DNA of 64,000 nt from Roseivirga sp. BDSF3-8 (GCF_041449215.1 NZ_JBGNFV010000002.1:120733-184732), one strand, 5' to 3'. Numbered from the stretch's first letter, positions 16,094 to 24,899 are shown. Notes: generated by a model not told the origin, from the sequence alone. Program-made: numbers and translations.

Positions 16094-16627
16094 TTAAGTT
16101 TTTAAACTATTGATTTGTGCTTCTATTCTACTTTTGAAAATCTCAGGATTGCCCAAAATTTCATTCATTGGGAATTCCAAGTACTCGACTGCCTCTGGTG
16201 AATCATTAGGCAATGAAACTTGTAACCTACCATCACTACCATCTAATAATACTAAAACCTTGAAGACTCTTTCCTCGAAGTTGAACCTCATAAATGGAGG
16301 AGTTATCTCTATATTCTCTAACCTAAGAGTACCTAAGCATAGTTTAAGATTGTACAAAACCTTCTGCTGCTCTTGCAACTCAGAAGAGACGTAATTCTTC
16401 CCCAATTCGGTTACCTTAAATGCCTCTCGTTGCTTCTTTTCAGGGTCACATAAGCTAATGAAGTTGTTATCTAATAATATTCTATAATATTCTCCTGGTA
16501 AATGTCTCGCTTTCATCAATCTAAATCGGTTATTTACTATCATTTCAAACTGATAGATCGAGAGCTTTTGATCAAGAGTAACTAAATAGCTTAGTACAGA
16601 TTTTAGGTGCCTTTCAGGAATATTCAT
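16094..16627 (-). CDS. Putative immunity protein of the full-length toxin
   Basis: The 177-residue cytoplasmic protein starts inside the stop of the toxin (TAATG at 16625-16629), a coupling typical of toxin-immunity pairs. The N-terminal half looks like a winged-helix-type fold ('LTLDQKLSIYQFEMIVNNRF' style helices, 'FKVTELGKNYVSSELQEQQK'), the C-terminal half is beta-rich ('RFNFEERVFKVLVLLDGSDG'). No family recognised. It should neutralise the tip encoded at about 16627-17170. Expression with the main gene would come from the promoter upstream of 21522. Confidence 0.68.
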   Translation of the reverse strand: MNIPERHLKSVLSYLVTLDQKLSIYQFEMIVNNRFRLMKARHLPGEYYRILLDNNFISLCDPEKKQREAFKVTELGKNYVSSELQEQQKVLYNLKLCLGTLRLENIEITPPFMRFNFEERVFKVLVLLDGSDGRLQVSLPNDSPEAVEYLEFPMNEILGNPEIFKSRIEAQINSLKT

Positions 16628-19600
16628 TATTGCTCTACTGACGGATGATAAATTGATGTTACTCTTTCATCAATTTGATAATCTTCTAAACTTGCCGTGT
16701 GCGTATTATCCCATACCCCTGCTGGGTCTTCACCATCAAGGATATCTTTATTTTTATACCTCTGATACTCGATTAACTCGTGGGTGTAAAATCTCTTGTC
16801 ATAATCTGTGGCCTCTATTTCACCTCTTTCTATTTTTTTGAGACGCTCTATCATACCTTTATTTTCTGGGGAGCCAGGAAACCTACTTAAATGTTTTTCA
16901 ACATCATTTATTCCATTTTCGGAAATGGTAGCGCTTCTCCAATCAAGCTTTTGAATCGCTCCTCCTGCATCATCAGGATCAAAATGCCTTCCTGAATACT
17001 CGCCCACAACTTTAAGTTCACCAGGATTATAAACATCTTTATTATCCAATCTGCCTATGACTGTATCATCTGCTTGCTTCACAACACTACCTGGCTCAAT
17101 GGTCAACCCATTGTCCATATATCTTCTGGCCTTCGTTAGAGCTGTAACATCTCTTGTGATATTGTCACCTAGATTGGATTCTTTTAACACCTTCCAAGCC
17201 TCAACCAATCCCGGATTACTTTCAAATGTAGCTAAAATATTGGCATCTGAAAGGAGATCGTCGAGCCTGCTGAGAGTAGCTTCATCGAAACCAGATGATA
17301 CTATTTTGTTTCTTAAGGACTGATTTTTAATACCATCAAGGTGCCTGTAGAGGGCCAATGGATTATCAGCCACCTCCCTGGTCCTCCTTATCAAACTTTC
17401 AATGCCGTCAGCGGCAGACACGGACAACAGGCCTATCTGGATGTAAAAGCTCACTTCTTTCCATTTCTCGCATAATTCGGTGTCAGTGGACTGACAAGCG
17501 ATATCGGTGAATGCTGCCAGATTATCACCTACGGCCAGCGTAAGCCTAAATAGGGCTCGCAAGGTTCTGGAACTTTGATAGGCCCGGTAGGCCGCTGAGA
17601 TTTCACCTATGCCCACGGACAGCAGGGTAATATCCAGGGCCAGAGACATGACTGTTTCCTGTGCTTCCTGCTCTTGCTTGTTAATGATAAATGCTGCCAG
17701 TAAAGCAGGAACGCTTTCCAGCACGGTGCCCTTTGATAAGCCTACATCTTTATGACTATGGTTTATCCTAAGCCCTACCATTTCAAATGGCCTCAGGTTA
17801 AGGGTATCCAGCGTGAGGGTATGCGTTGGTCCAGGGCTATTGAGAGATAAGCTCGAAATAAGCTCAAAGTGCAGATGGCTTCCCAACTCTGATACCTGCC
17901 AGTGATTGGAAAATGATTCATCCTGGCTGGAGAATATAAAAGCGACTTTGCCAGGTGAGTGATATAGATCGGCAATCCTAATAATGGCTCGTAACAGCCC
18001 CATACGCGTGTCGGAATCATCTATGGCCCTAAGCATAGCGACTTGGTCCACATCTTTCTCAAAAAGTGGCACAAAGGTCTCGACATCCGATACACTTTCC
18101 AGCAACTTTACCAGCATGGTCTCCTGGGTGATGTCTGTATTAGCCTCACCTAAAAGTAAATTGATGAGTTCGACCCTGGTGGCAGCAGCAAATTCCTCGT
18201 AAACGCAGACAGGAGATGAGCTCAGTATGGTGAAGACCTCGTCTTCATCTTGTTCTGCGAGTAGCTTTTTGATCGCATCTACTTTGCCTTTTATGTAGTT
18301 ACTGTAGGAAGTATTGGTTCTTTCAAATACCTGGATGAGTTTTTCAGCCTGCTCCTTATTTTCGGTATCAATCTCGATAGCCCCTCCCCCGGGGCTGGTA
18401 AACCTGACGCCATAACGGGGGGCTGTATATACGTTTCCTTTTTCGGCAACACTATGTCTTTCCTGCCTGTCTACATGGAAGTATTCTATAGAAGAGCGGT
18501 CAAAGTATTGCAGGCCATAGGCTGTATTGGGAAGTTGGATGTCTTCAATACTTATGCCTTCCAGCAGACTTTTATCGGCAACACCTGAAAACCATTTGAA
18601 AGGAGCTGCCCAGAATTTTGCCGGATCTTCGTAGTGGTAAAAGAGAAAGGCTCTTTCGCCATTATCTCTCGCACAGTAGTAACTATTGATAAGCTCAATT
18701 ACATATTCTTCCCTGACTTTACTGTAGGCAGAAACCTCCTCATCCCCGGTCAGTAGCCCCCATACGGGTCGGGGGTTGTGGATGAGGTCCCACTGGTGTT
18801 TGTGCAGCTCGGTACCGAAAAAGGTGTAGTCCATCAGGTTTTTGGTGGCCCACTCCTCCAGGGCGGGAGCCTCCACGAAGGTGTGCGGGAGCCGGAAGGC
18901 GCCGTGGCCGAGCTCGTGGGCGATGGTCTTGTCGAAGTGGTCGGGGTTACCGATGCGGGAGGTGAAGATGAAGCCGAACTGGCGCTTGTAGGGCATAAAG
19001 CCGGCCCTGGCGTTGTGCGTTCCGTCTTCGTCTATGGCGCTTTTGGGGGTGTGGACCAGGAAGAGGTAGTAGGTGCCTTCTGCTGTCTTATGCGCCTGCT
19101 CATAGCGCCTGATGAGCTTTCTCATCTCAGGGGTGTAGTTGGAGAGCATGCCGGTATTCCCGTCGTCCAGGGCGCCGTCTCCATCGGTGTCGTAGTCGGC
19201 GGTAAAGGCTTTCTCGTAAGTGACGGTCCAGTTGACTACGGCGGGGCCATAGGTGGCTTTCAGGGCTTTTAAGATGTCTGCTCCACGGCGGGGCTTCATG
19301 TAGCCGGCCCCGTTGACGGGCACTACCTTCAGGGTGAAGTGCTCGGGGGCGTAGCTTACCGTATTGAGTTTCCCACTGAGGCTCTCAGTGCTGTCTTCAG
19401 CATTGGTGCGTATGGCCTGCAGGTAGCCTTCTTCTTTATCGCCCTGGCCGGTGAGTAGCAGGGTGTAGTGCTCATCATCGGTCTTTTCGAGGATGGGTAC
19501 GGGCTGGCCTGTTTCTGTGTAGAGCTTAAGATTAGTTGTATCACCCTGTAGGGTGACTCTGTCGGTCTGCCCGGTGGCCAGGGCCTTCCAGGCGATGGGA

Positions 19601-21522
19601 TAGGTATCTGTTCCTTCACTAAGGGGCAGGCTTTCGTAGTGCTCAGCGTAGGCGTCATGCAGTTGGGTATCGAAGCCGTAGTGCTGGCCTTCGAAGGCGG
19701 TGAAGTAGACGGGCTGGCTGATGCTTTCTCCTTCGGCCAGGGCGGTAGCCTGGGCGTCGGGCTCGATGATGGGGCCTATGCGGCCTTCCTCATCGATCAC
19801 GATGGTACGGCCCTGGCTGTCAGTCACGGCTACGCTCTGGCCGGCGGGCTGCTGGATCTCGAGGGTCTCACCGCTGGCGAGGGTGACAACGTAGGTGCGT
19901 GAGTCGGTGGTCGCTTCGTTATTGCCTTCGGCCGGTTCTTTCAGGGTGACGGCTTCAAGGTAGCCGGAGACGGTGATGGTGGTATCGGCCAGTTGCTGCC
20001 GGTCTTCCCAAAATTCTTCTATGCCTTCCCGCCACTCATCGAGGGGCTTGCTGAGGGCATGGACGAGCCCGTCGGTCATCCGGTAGTCGGTATTGATGGC
20101 GATGCGGTCGAACTGTACAGGAAGGGTAAGGCCCATCCAGGGGACGTAGATGGTGCCTCTTCCGCTGAACACACCGTCGCCACCGCGGACTTCCTGCAGG
20201 CGCATGGTGAACTTGCCTACAGCGATCTGGTCACCGACAAGGGCATTGGGCAGGGGCTCCCGGTTGGTGATTTCGGGCAGGGGGCCTTCATCATCATAGC
20301 AGGCCTGCTCAGGTGGGGTCTGGGTGGTAAAGGCGGTGACCGGGCTCCATTGGCTGGCGATGCCGTTGCGCACCACGCCGGCCTTTACTTCGTAGGGGGT
20401 GCCGGGAGCCAGCTCCCGGGCGATGAAGACCGTGTCGGTGATATCGACGCTGTGCCAGGGCCAGTCGGGCTGGTGGGTAGGGCGGTACTGCAGCCGGTAG
20501 GTGGTGGCCTGGCGACGCCGGTTGTCTCTGTGGTAGCCGGCAAAGGAGAACCTGGCGTGGACGTGGCTGAGGGCCTCGGCGCTGAGGTCGCTGAGGGGAG
20601 GCAGGTCGGCTACGGGGGTGCCAGGTACGAAGGCGCAGACCCGGCTGTAGCCCTGGTTTTTGAAGGTCTCTTCGGGAGAACCGGTTAGTACAAAGCCGGA
20701 TTGGTCATTTAGCTGTGCCTGCACGCGCCAGGCGTAGGTAAGGCCTTCCTGCAGGGGCGGTAGCTCGAGGCCGTAGGTGAGGCTGGTCTGGCGGGTGACG
20801 GTCTGGTAGAGAGGAGGCAGGCTGCGCATCGCTTCTTCGGGCTGCAGGCCCCCGCGCACTTCTACCAGGGTGAATTCGTAGGCGATGCCGCTAAGACCGC
20901 TGCCCCGGTGCATAGGGGTCCACTGGAAGAGCAAAGGCTGGCCGGGTGGGCAGGTGACCTGGCTGTGGCAGGCGGGCAGGTTGAGCAGGGGCGGGTCGGC
21001 AAGGACAAGCCAGGCGGTGGCGGTAGCGGGAGCAGAAAGAGGTACATCCGGCCTTCTGAAGTCGTAGGCCTGTACCGTGAAGCGGTAGAAGCCTTCTGGG
21101 AGCTGGCCGCCACTTTGGAGGAAGCGACTGCGGTCGTAGCCGCTGAAGTCTAGTGCCTCGGGTGAGAGGCCACTAGCCAGCTCGGGGGCGGAGAGCAGGC
21201 GGGGCATGCCACCCTGCAGGGTGATGACATTGCCCTGGTAGCCCTGTCGCGTGCTGAGCCGTATGCCGGGGCCTTCGATGGTCCAGCGGAGCTGCACCGG
21301 GTAGCTGGCCTCACTAAGGTCGCGCAGCAGGAGCTGCACCTGCAGGCTGCCGGGCTGGCCGTAGTGGCTCAGGTAGACGCTGTTGGGCGGAAAGATTTGC
21401 AGGCTGGCCTGCACGGCGGACTGGGCAGCGGCCTGTCCGAATATGCCCAGCAGGCAGAGCATACACACCCATACCTTCACCCACAGCCGTAAAAACGGCC
21501 TCCCTTTCATCATAGCTCCCAT
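16627..21522 (-). CDS. Full-length secreted polymorphic toxin: TANFOR/FN3-like N-terminus, zincin motif, variable C-terminal toxin domain
   Basis: I chose the ATG at 21520-21522 because a signal peptide follows ('LWVKVWVCMLCLLGIFGQAA', then AAQ); an upstream GTG (21585) adds an unlikely extension. Counting from it: residues ~30-310 fit the TANFOR-type N-terminal region of Bacteroidetes surface proteins, ~320-405 an FN3-like domain ('YRLQYRP', 'YEVKAGVVRNGIASQWSPV'). Around residue 870 'IAHELGHGAFRLPHTF' followed by 'NLMDY' is a zinc metalloprotease motif with a Met-turn-like sequence. A hydrophobic pre-toxin region and the arm 'CEKWKEVSFYIQIGLLS' (~1350) lead to the linker 'SNPGLVEAWK' and a ~170-residue tip with 'FYTHELIEYQRYK' and 'WDNTHTASLEDY', a pattern I associate with polymorphic toxins but cannot name. 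The zincin may release the tip. High G+C body, low G+C tip. Confidence 0.85.
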   Translation of the reverse strand: MGAMMKGRPFLRLWVKVWVCMLCLLGIFGQAAAQSAVQASLQIFPPNSVYLSHYGQPGSLQVQLLLRDLSEASYPVQLRWTIEGPGIRLSTRQGYQGNVITLQGGMPRLLSAPELASGLSPEALDFSGYDRSRFLQSGGQLPEGFYRFTVQAYDFRRPDVPLSAPATATAWLVLADPPLLNLPACHSQVTCPPGQPLLFQWTPMHRGSGLSGIAYEFTLVEVRGGLQPEEAMRSLPPLYQTVTRQTSLTYGLELPPLQEGLTYAWRVQAQLNDQSGFVLTGSPEETFKNQGYSRVCAFVPGTPVADLPPLSDLSAEALSHVHARFSFAGYHRDNRRRQATTYRLQYRPTHQPDWPWHSVDITDTVFIARELAPGTPYEVKAGVVRNGIASQWSPVTAFTTQTPPEQACYDDEGPLPEITNREPLPNALVGDQIAVGKFTMRLQEVRGGDGVFSGRGTIYVPWMGLTLPVQFDRIAINTDYRMTDGLVHALSKPLDEWREGIEEFWEDRQQLADTTITVSGYLEAVTLKEPAEGNNEATTDSRTYVVTLASGETLEIQQPAGQSVAVTDSQGRTIVIDEEGRIGPIIEPDAQATALAEGESISQPVYFTAFEGQHYGFDTQLHDAYAEHYESLPLSEGTDTYPIAWKALATGQTDRVTLQGDTTNLKLYTETGQPVPILEKTDDEHYTLLLTGQGDKEEGYLQAIRTNAEDSTESLSGKLNTVSYAPEHFTLKVVPVNGAGYMKPRRGADILKALKATYGPAVVNWTVTYEKAFTADYDTDGDGALDDGNTGMLSNYTPEMRKLIRRYEQAHKTAEGTYYLFLVHTPKSAIDEDGTHNARAGFMPYKRQFGFIFTSRIGNPDHFDKTIAHELGHGAFRLPHTFVEAPALEEWATKNLMDYTFFGTELHKHQWDLIHNPRPVWGLLTGDEEVSAYSKVREEYVIELINSYYCARDNGERAFLFYHYEDPAKFWAAPFKWFSGVADKSLLEGISIEDIQLPNTAYGLQYFDRSSIEYFHVDRQERHSVAEKGNVYTAPRYGVRFTSPGGGAIEIDTENKEQAEKLIQVFERTNTSYSNYIKGKVDAIKKLLAEQDEDEVFTILSSSPVCVYEEFAAATRVELINLLLGEANTDITQETMLVKLLESVSDVETFVPLFEKDVDQVAMLRAIDDSDTRMGLLRAIIRIADLYHSPGKVAFIFSSQDESFSNHWQVSELGSHLHFELISSLSLNSPGPTHTLTLDTLNLRPFEMVGLRINHSHKDVGLSKGTVLESVPALLAAFIINKQEQEAQETVMSLALDITLLSVGIGEISAAYRAYQSSRTLRALFRLTLAVGDNLAAFTDIACQSTDTELCEKWKEVSFYIQIGLLSVSAADGIESLIRRTREVADNPLALYRHLDGIKNQSLRNKIVSSGFDEATLSRLDDLLSDANILATFESNPGLVEAWKVLKESNLGDNITRDVTALTKARRYMDNGLTIEPGSVVKQADDTVIGRLDNKDVYNPGELKVVGEYSGRHFDPDDAGGAIQKLDWRSATISENGINDVEKHLSRFPGSPENKGMIERLKKIERGEIEATDYDKRFYTHELIEYQRYKNKDILDGEDPAGVWDNTHTASLEDYQIDERVTSIYHPSVEQ
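17367..17502 (-). repeat. Arm sequence within the main toxin gene (recipient site for orphan cassettes)
   Basis: 136-bp segment shared with 14780-14915 and 15776-15901. It encodes 'CEKWKEVSFYIQIGLLS' to 'RRTREVA' and lies about 740 bp before the toxin stop, exactly upstream of where toxin tips differ. Confidence 0.9.
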
Positions 21523-21773
21523 GGTACTGTCACCGGATATTATTGCACAATAAAACCAGTACGCAAATAGGAGACACCGGTACACTAATGCACGACAATA
21601 TGAGCGGATTACTTACCTGACTGGGGGAATTTACTTCAGCAATATATAGCACACTTCACAAGAGAGGTGTTAAGGCACAAGAGCCATTCACAAAACATGC
21701 ATATAGTTTTAAAATTTCCCTTACTCATGCGACATTGCCTTCATCTCCTTTAACCGAACCTTAAAGACCGAAC

Positions 21774-22400
21774 ATGAAAGCGATACACTATCCCAGCCTT
21801 TTCAAATACGCCCGACAGAGCATGGGCCTGAACCAGAGGGAGATGGCCGAGCGCCTTCTCGTACACCAAAGCACCATAAGTAAGATAGAAAGCGGCAGGC
21901 ATTGCCCCCACAGAGGTACCATGATGGGCCTTGCGCGCCTGACCGGCCTCTCCATGCACCTGCTCACCCAAAGGGCAGCACACCATACCCGGCAGCAGGA
22001 ATCAAACAAAACCACCCCGGCCAACCGCCCCGCCATCAGGTTTAAACCCGCAGACCTGCAGGTCGCCCGCTTTCGCCAAAGCGAGCTGCGTAACAAGCTG
22101 AAGGCCACCCTCTACCTGAAAGAAAAAGCCCTGCAAAGGCTACAGGCCCAGCGCTATATGCATGACCTGGCAGAGACCAATGCCCTGCAAATACTCAGTG
22201 AAGCACAGGAGATTACCAGTCACCTCCAACAGAATAATGCTCCCCCCGCCCTGCTGGCTACAGCCCGTAAAACACAACACGAGGCCGCCAGCCACCTGGC
22301 CCTGCTCCGCAAAAAAGCCATCCGCATACCCCCAGGCTACAAACTACTGCTTATGGAGGCAGAAGTGAGGCAGCTAAAAGCGAGAATAGAGGTTCTTTGA
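21774..22400 (+). CDS. XRE-family HTH protein with coiled-coil C-terminus
   Basis: 208 residues. Residues 9-65 form an HTH_3 domain ('MGLNQREMAERLLVHQSTIS' then 'KIESG'), followed by a basic linker ('HHTRQQESNKTT') and a long helical region (about 95-208, 'FRQSELRNKLKATLYLKEKA', '...LMEAEVRQLKARIEVL') that should form a coiled coil for oligomerisation. It is divergent from the toxin gene with about 250 bp between the two starts, so it is a natural candidate for controlling the toxin operon, though no operator was identified. Base composition is like the toxin body and unlike the AT-rich cassettes. No sensor domain is visible. Confidence 0.8.
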   Translation: MKAIHYPSLFKYARQSMGLNQREMAERLLVHQSTISKIESGRHCPHRGTMMGLARLTGLSMHLLTQRAAHHTRQQESNKTTPANRPAIRFKPADLQVARFRQSELRNKLKATLYLKEKALQRLQAQRYMHDLAETNALQILSEAQEITSHLQQNNAPPALLATARKTQHEAASHLALLRKKAIRIPPGYKLLLMEAEVRQLKARIEVL

Positions 22401-22626
22401 AAAGATAATGGCTAGTGGATAATTAGTGTCCATTATCCATACCCAAATAGCACCAGTCCCCGTCGTATGACGGGGCCCCCATCGGTGAGAGATGCTGTTG
22501 GGAATCGCTAAAACCTAACCCATCATCCCCACACTAAACCCGCGGAGTTGTCCCATCCGGCCTCCGGTGGTCCAGACATTTTGCTTTACCCGCACAGGTG
22601 TCCATAGCCGCAAGCTAAATCACCTC

Positions 22627-22759
22627 TGCCTGTAGAGGCGCGATTCATCGCGCCTTGTCCCGTCCGGCAAGAAATCAGGGAAGGGTCACAAAACCCAAAA
22701 AATGCTCATCAGCCGCCCGTCTGCAAGCCCGGCCCATAAGCTAAGCACCAAAATTCCCC
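22627..22759. repeat. Composite element segment R1, copy 1
   Basis: About 130 bp highly similar to 24204-24333: it starts with TGCCTGTAGAG plus the palindrome CGCGATTCATCGCG and continues through GGGAAGGGTCACAAAACCC and GCCGCCCGTCTGCAAGC. The palindrome is of the widespread GTAGAGACGCGATT... kind. Confidence 0.8.
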
Positions 22760-22808
22760 TCCTGAGTCCAGGAGGGGGGGATAAAAACGCGAAGGCGTGT
22801 TTTATTTC

Positions 22809-22935
22809 GGGGTGGCCCGACACTCGGTGGCCCGACACTCGGTGGTCCGACTTTCGGTGGCCCGCATCCGGGAGGTTCGACTTTCGAGGTCCGACTATCG
22901 GGGTCCTACTATCGCTAGGCCTACTACCTATGGTC
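22809..22935. repeat. Degenerate ~15-bp tandem repeat (minisatellite)
   Basis: About nine head-to-tail units of the form GGTGGCCCGACACTC / GGTGGTCCGACTTTC / GGAGGTTCGACTTTC, losing one base in some units and decaying toward the right (GGGGTCCTACTATC, GCTAGGCCTACTACC). Shorter versions are at 24493-24535 and 24704-24772. Units abut without spacers, so this is not a CRISPR array. Confidence 0.8.
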
Positions 22936-23032
22936 CAACAATCCACCTTTCAAAACCATGCAGAATGTTGCATGAGAGCCCCCACCAGTCCCATCGGGAC
23001 CACGCCTTTGTAGCCAATAGAACCGAAGAAAC

Positions 23033-23794
23033 CTAAGTGCCGTAGGCACGCAGCCCACTTTGTCGCCAGGGTATTTTTAATCCCTCATCGCCTGCGCCTA
23101 ACACCATAACGGCCCCATCGGAACCTCGCCTTTGTAGCCCATAGGCACGCAACCCATCCACCCCTCTGTCCCTATCCACAGAGGCCCCACCATTAGCCGG
23201 TAAATTCGATCCAACCCCATCACCCCCTGCCACTAGTTCCTCCTCATATACCGTCACATTTCCTGCTGCGTCAGCCGCTTCCACCCGTACCCTTACCCCA
23301 TTCACCAGATCCACATCCCTTTTCAGGTTATAAGCATACACCTCATTCACCATCAACTCGTTGCACTCACCACTTTCCAATACAGCACCCCTGCCATCCA
23401 TCACCCTCACCTGCAAAGAACAAATGCCAAAGTCATCAGACCCATACACCTCCAGCACCTCACCCGCCTTCCCCGTAAACTCCTCTGCTACCACCTTTTC
23501 CACCACCGGAGCATGCATATAGTCCCTCACCGCCAGGTTCTGCCACGAAATAAAGCCCTCCGCCGCTGCCGCATACTTCGCAAACAGCCCATCATCCTCC
23601 TTCACCCGCTTGCTATACGCCGTAGCCTCCCTGAACCGTCTGTGATGCGCCTTTTGCTTCTCACTCAGAGGCCTCGATGATGTGGCCGGCCGGGCAGACA
23701 CAATCGTCCTGCCCGCCCGCTGCCGGTACACGATCGCGCCCCGCACCATACCTCGCGCCCCTTCTATCCATGGATTATTCTCTATGACAGCCAT
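23033..23794 (-). CDS. Conserved-looking protein of unknown function with repeat-derived C-terminus
   Basis: I prefer the ATG at 23794 ('MAVIENNPWIEGARGMVRG'), which begins the recognisable part; the frame extends to 23848. From memory, short Bacteroidetes proteins with this opening ('N..IEGA.G....VYRQ..G.TI.SA.P') exist as an uncharacterised family of about 200-250 residues. The core has an N-terminal helical part to about residue 110 and a beta-rich half ('VLEVYGSDDFGICSLQVRVM', 'RVRVEAADAAGN'). The last ~60 residues contain 'LRAYGLQ' and 'LRAYG' and are encoded by the GTGCCGTAGGCAC repeat family that also occurs in non-coding DNA at 24.8 kb, so the native C-terminus has probably been replaced or extended by repeat invasion. 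Confidence 0.65.
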   Translation of the reverse strand: MAVIENNPWIEGARGMVRGAIVYRQRAGRTIVSARPATSSRPLSEKQKAHHRRFREATAYSKRVKEDDGLFAKYAAAAEGFISWQNLAVRDYMHAPVVEKVVAEEFTGKAGEVLEVYGSDDFGICSLQVRVMDGRGAVLESGECNELMVNEVYAYNLKRDVDLVNGVRVRVEAADAAGNVTVYEEELVAGGDGVGSNLPANGGASVDRDRGVDGLRAYGLQRRGSDGAVMVLGAGDEGLKIPWRQSGLRAYGT

Positions 23795-23966
23795 TCTTTC
23801 CTCAGCTTTTATTTCATGTTTATTGCTGTCAAAATTAATCCCACACACTGTTCCCCCGTATTTCAGGTAAGATTATCAGTATATAGTATGAGCCTATAAG
23901 AAAGCCCCCGGCACCTCAAAGTATAATATATTTTATATCAGTCCCTTTTTTACCCTCTGCCCATCC

Positions 23967-23999
23967 TGTGGGTATCCCGTGGGTATCCCGTGGGTATCC
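23967..23999. repeat. Tandem repeat, 3 x 11 bp (CGTGGGTATCC)
   Basis: Three head-to-tail units, the first with T in place of C at its first base; located in non-coding DNA. Confidence 0.85.
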
Positions 24000-24203
24000 T
24001 ATAAGCATATGAGCATAACCTATGTGGAGATGTATATATAACTATTTCATGAAACAGTAAACAAGCTACCTCACCTTCTCAGCAAACCATTCTATATGAT
24101 CACCCCATGTACCTTCCCCCGTAAAAGGCAATTCAGTCCTCACAACCCAGGCGCCTGCGTCAATCAGCAAATAATAAACCCACCAGGTCATCTAAACCAC
24201 CCC

Positions 24204-24333
24204 TGCCTGTAGAGACGCGATTCATCGCGTCTTGTCCCGTCTGGCAAGAAAGCAGGGAAGGGTCACAAAACCCAAAAATGCTCGTCAGCCGCCCGTCTGC
24301 AAGCATAGCCCACAAGCTAGGCGGTAAAATTCC
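24204..24333. repeat. Composite element segment R1, copy 2
   Basis: Partner of 22627-22759, with GAGACGCGATTCATCGCGTC as its palindrome (compensating changes keep the arms paired relative to copy 1). Confidence 0.8.
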
Positions 24334-24340
24334 TCCTTAG

Positions 24341-24396
24341 CTACCGCGGAGTTGCACTCCGGGAGTCGCACTCCGGGAGTTGCACTCCGCGAGGCG
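24341..24396. repeat. Triple CCGCGGAGTTGCACTCC palindrome array
   Basis: Three GGAGTTGCACTCC-type units in tandem (the middle one GAGTCGCACTC), framed by CCGCG at one end and CGCG at the other. Same family as 2451-2517. Confidence 0.75.
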
Positions 24397-24627
24397 TCGT
24401 CTGGCTCTTTGCCCGGAGGTAGCTCCTATCCCCACTAGCCTAACAGGCGCATAGTCCACAAGCTAAGCACCAAGCTCCCCTCCTGAGTCCAGGAGAGGTC
24501 CGACTTTCGCTGGGCCGACTTTCGGAGGTCCTTGCAGAATGTATCTCCATGCAGTCAGATACGGCAACTTCTAATTCTGTCCCCGCCGGTATGTCGGTCC
24601 AACCCTGGCCTAACAGGCGCATAGTCC

Positions 24628-24899
24628 ACAAGCTAAGCACCAAAATTCCCCTCCTGAGTCCAGGAGGGGGGAAATAAAAACGCGAAGGCGTGTTTTATTT
24701 CGGGGTGGCCCGCATACGGGAGGTCCGACTTTCGGTGGTCCGGCTATCGCTGGGCCCGCCATCGGATGTCCAACAATCCACCTTTCAAAACCCATGCAGA
24801 ATGTAGCATAAGAGCCTCCACCAGCCCCATCGGGACGACGCCTTTGTAGCCAATAGAACCGAAGAACCCCCTAAGTGCCGTAGGCACGCAGCCCACCCG
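24628..24899. repeat. Composite element segment R2, copy 2
   Basis: Parallels 22733-23060: hairpins CCCCTCCTG/CAGGAGGGG and ACGCG/CGTGT, a short stretch of the 15-bp tandem repeat, then CAACAATCCACCTTTCAAAA, GCAGAATGT and CGCCTTTGTAGCCAATAGAA, ending in AAGTGCCGTAGGCACGCAG. A rearranged partial copy precedes it (24452-24540). Confidence 0.8.

Larger units (their letters stand above)
22401..23032. repeat. Non-coding repeat block 1 (palindromes, composite element, degenerate tandem repeat)
   Basis: No gene is evident. In order: a hairpin CCCCGTC-gta(t)-GACGGGG (about 22459-22475; related to 24988-25003), a CCGCGGAGTTG half-palindrome (22540), a GAGGCGCGATTCATCGCGCC palindrome (22635-22655), and a composite element repeated at 24.2-24.9 kb. 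That element contains hairpins CCCCTCCTG-agtc-CAGGAGGGG (about 22757-22778) and AAAACGCG-aagg-CGTGTTTT (22784-22803), then the 15-bp tandem repeat. Confidence 0.75.

Noticed and set aside
18778..20688. Several plus-strand frames (e.g. 19993-20688) inside the main toxin
   Set aside because: They are shadows of the high-G+C minus-strand toxin gene, rich in Gly/Val/Asp and without motifs.
21523..21585. Toxin start at the upstream GTG (21583-21585)
   Set aside because: It would add 21 residues before a good signal peptide; the ATG at 21522 (or 21513) fits better.
22809..22935. Regular short repeats suggesting a CRISPR array
   Set aside because: Units are about 15 bp, degenerate, directly abutting and without spacers; no cas genes are present.
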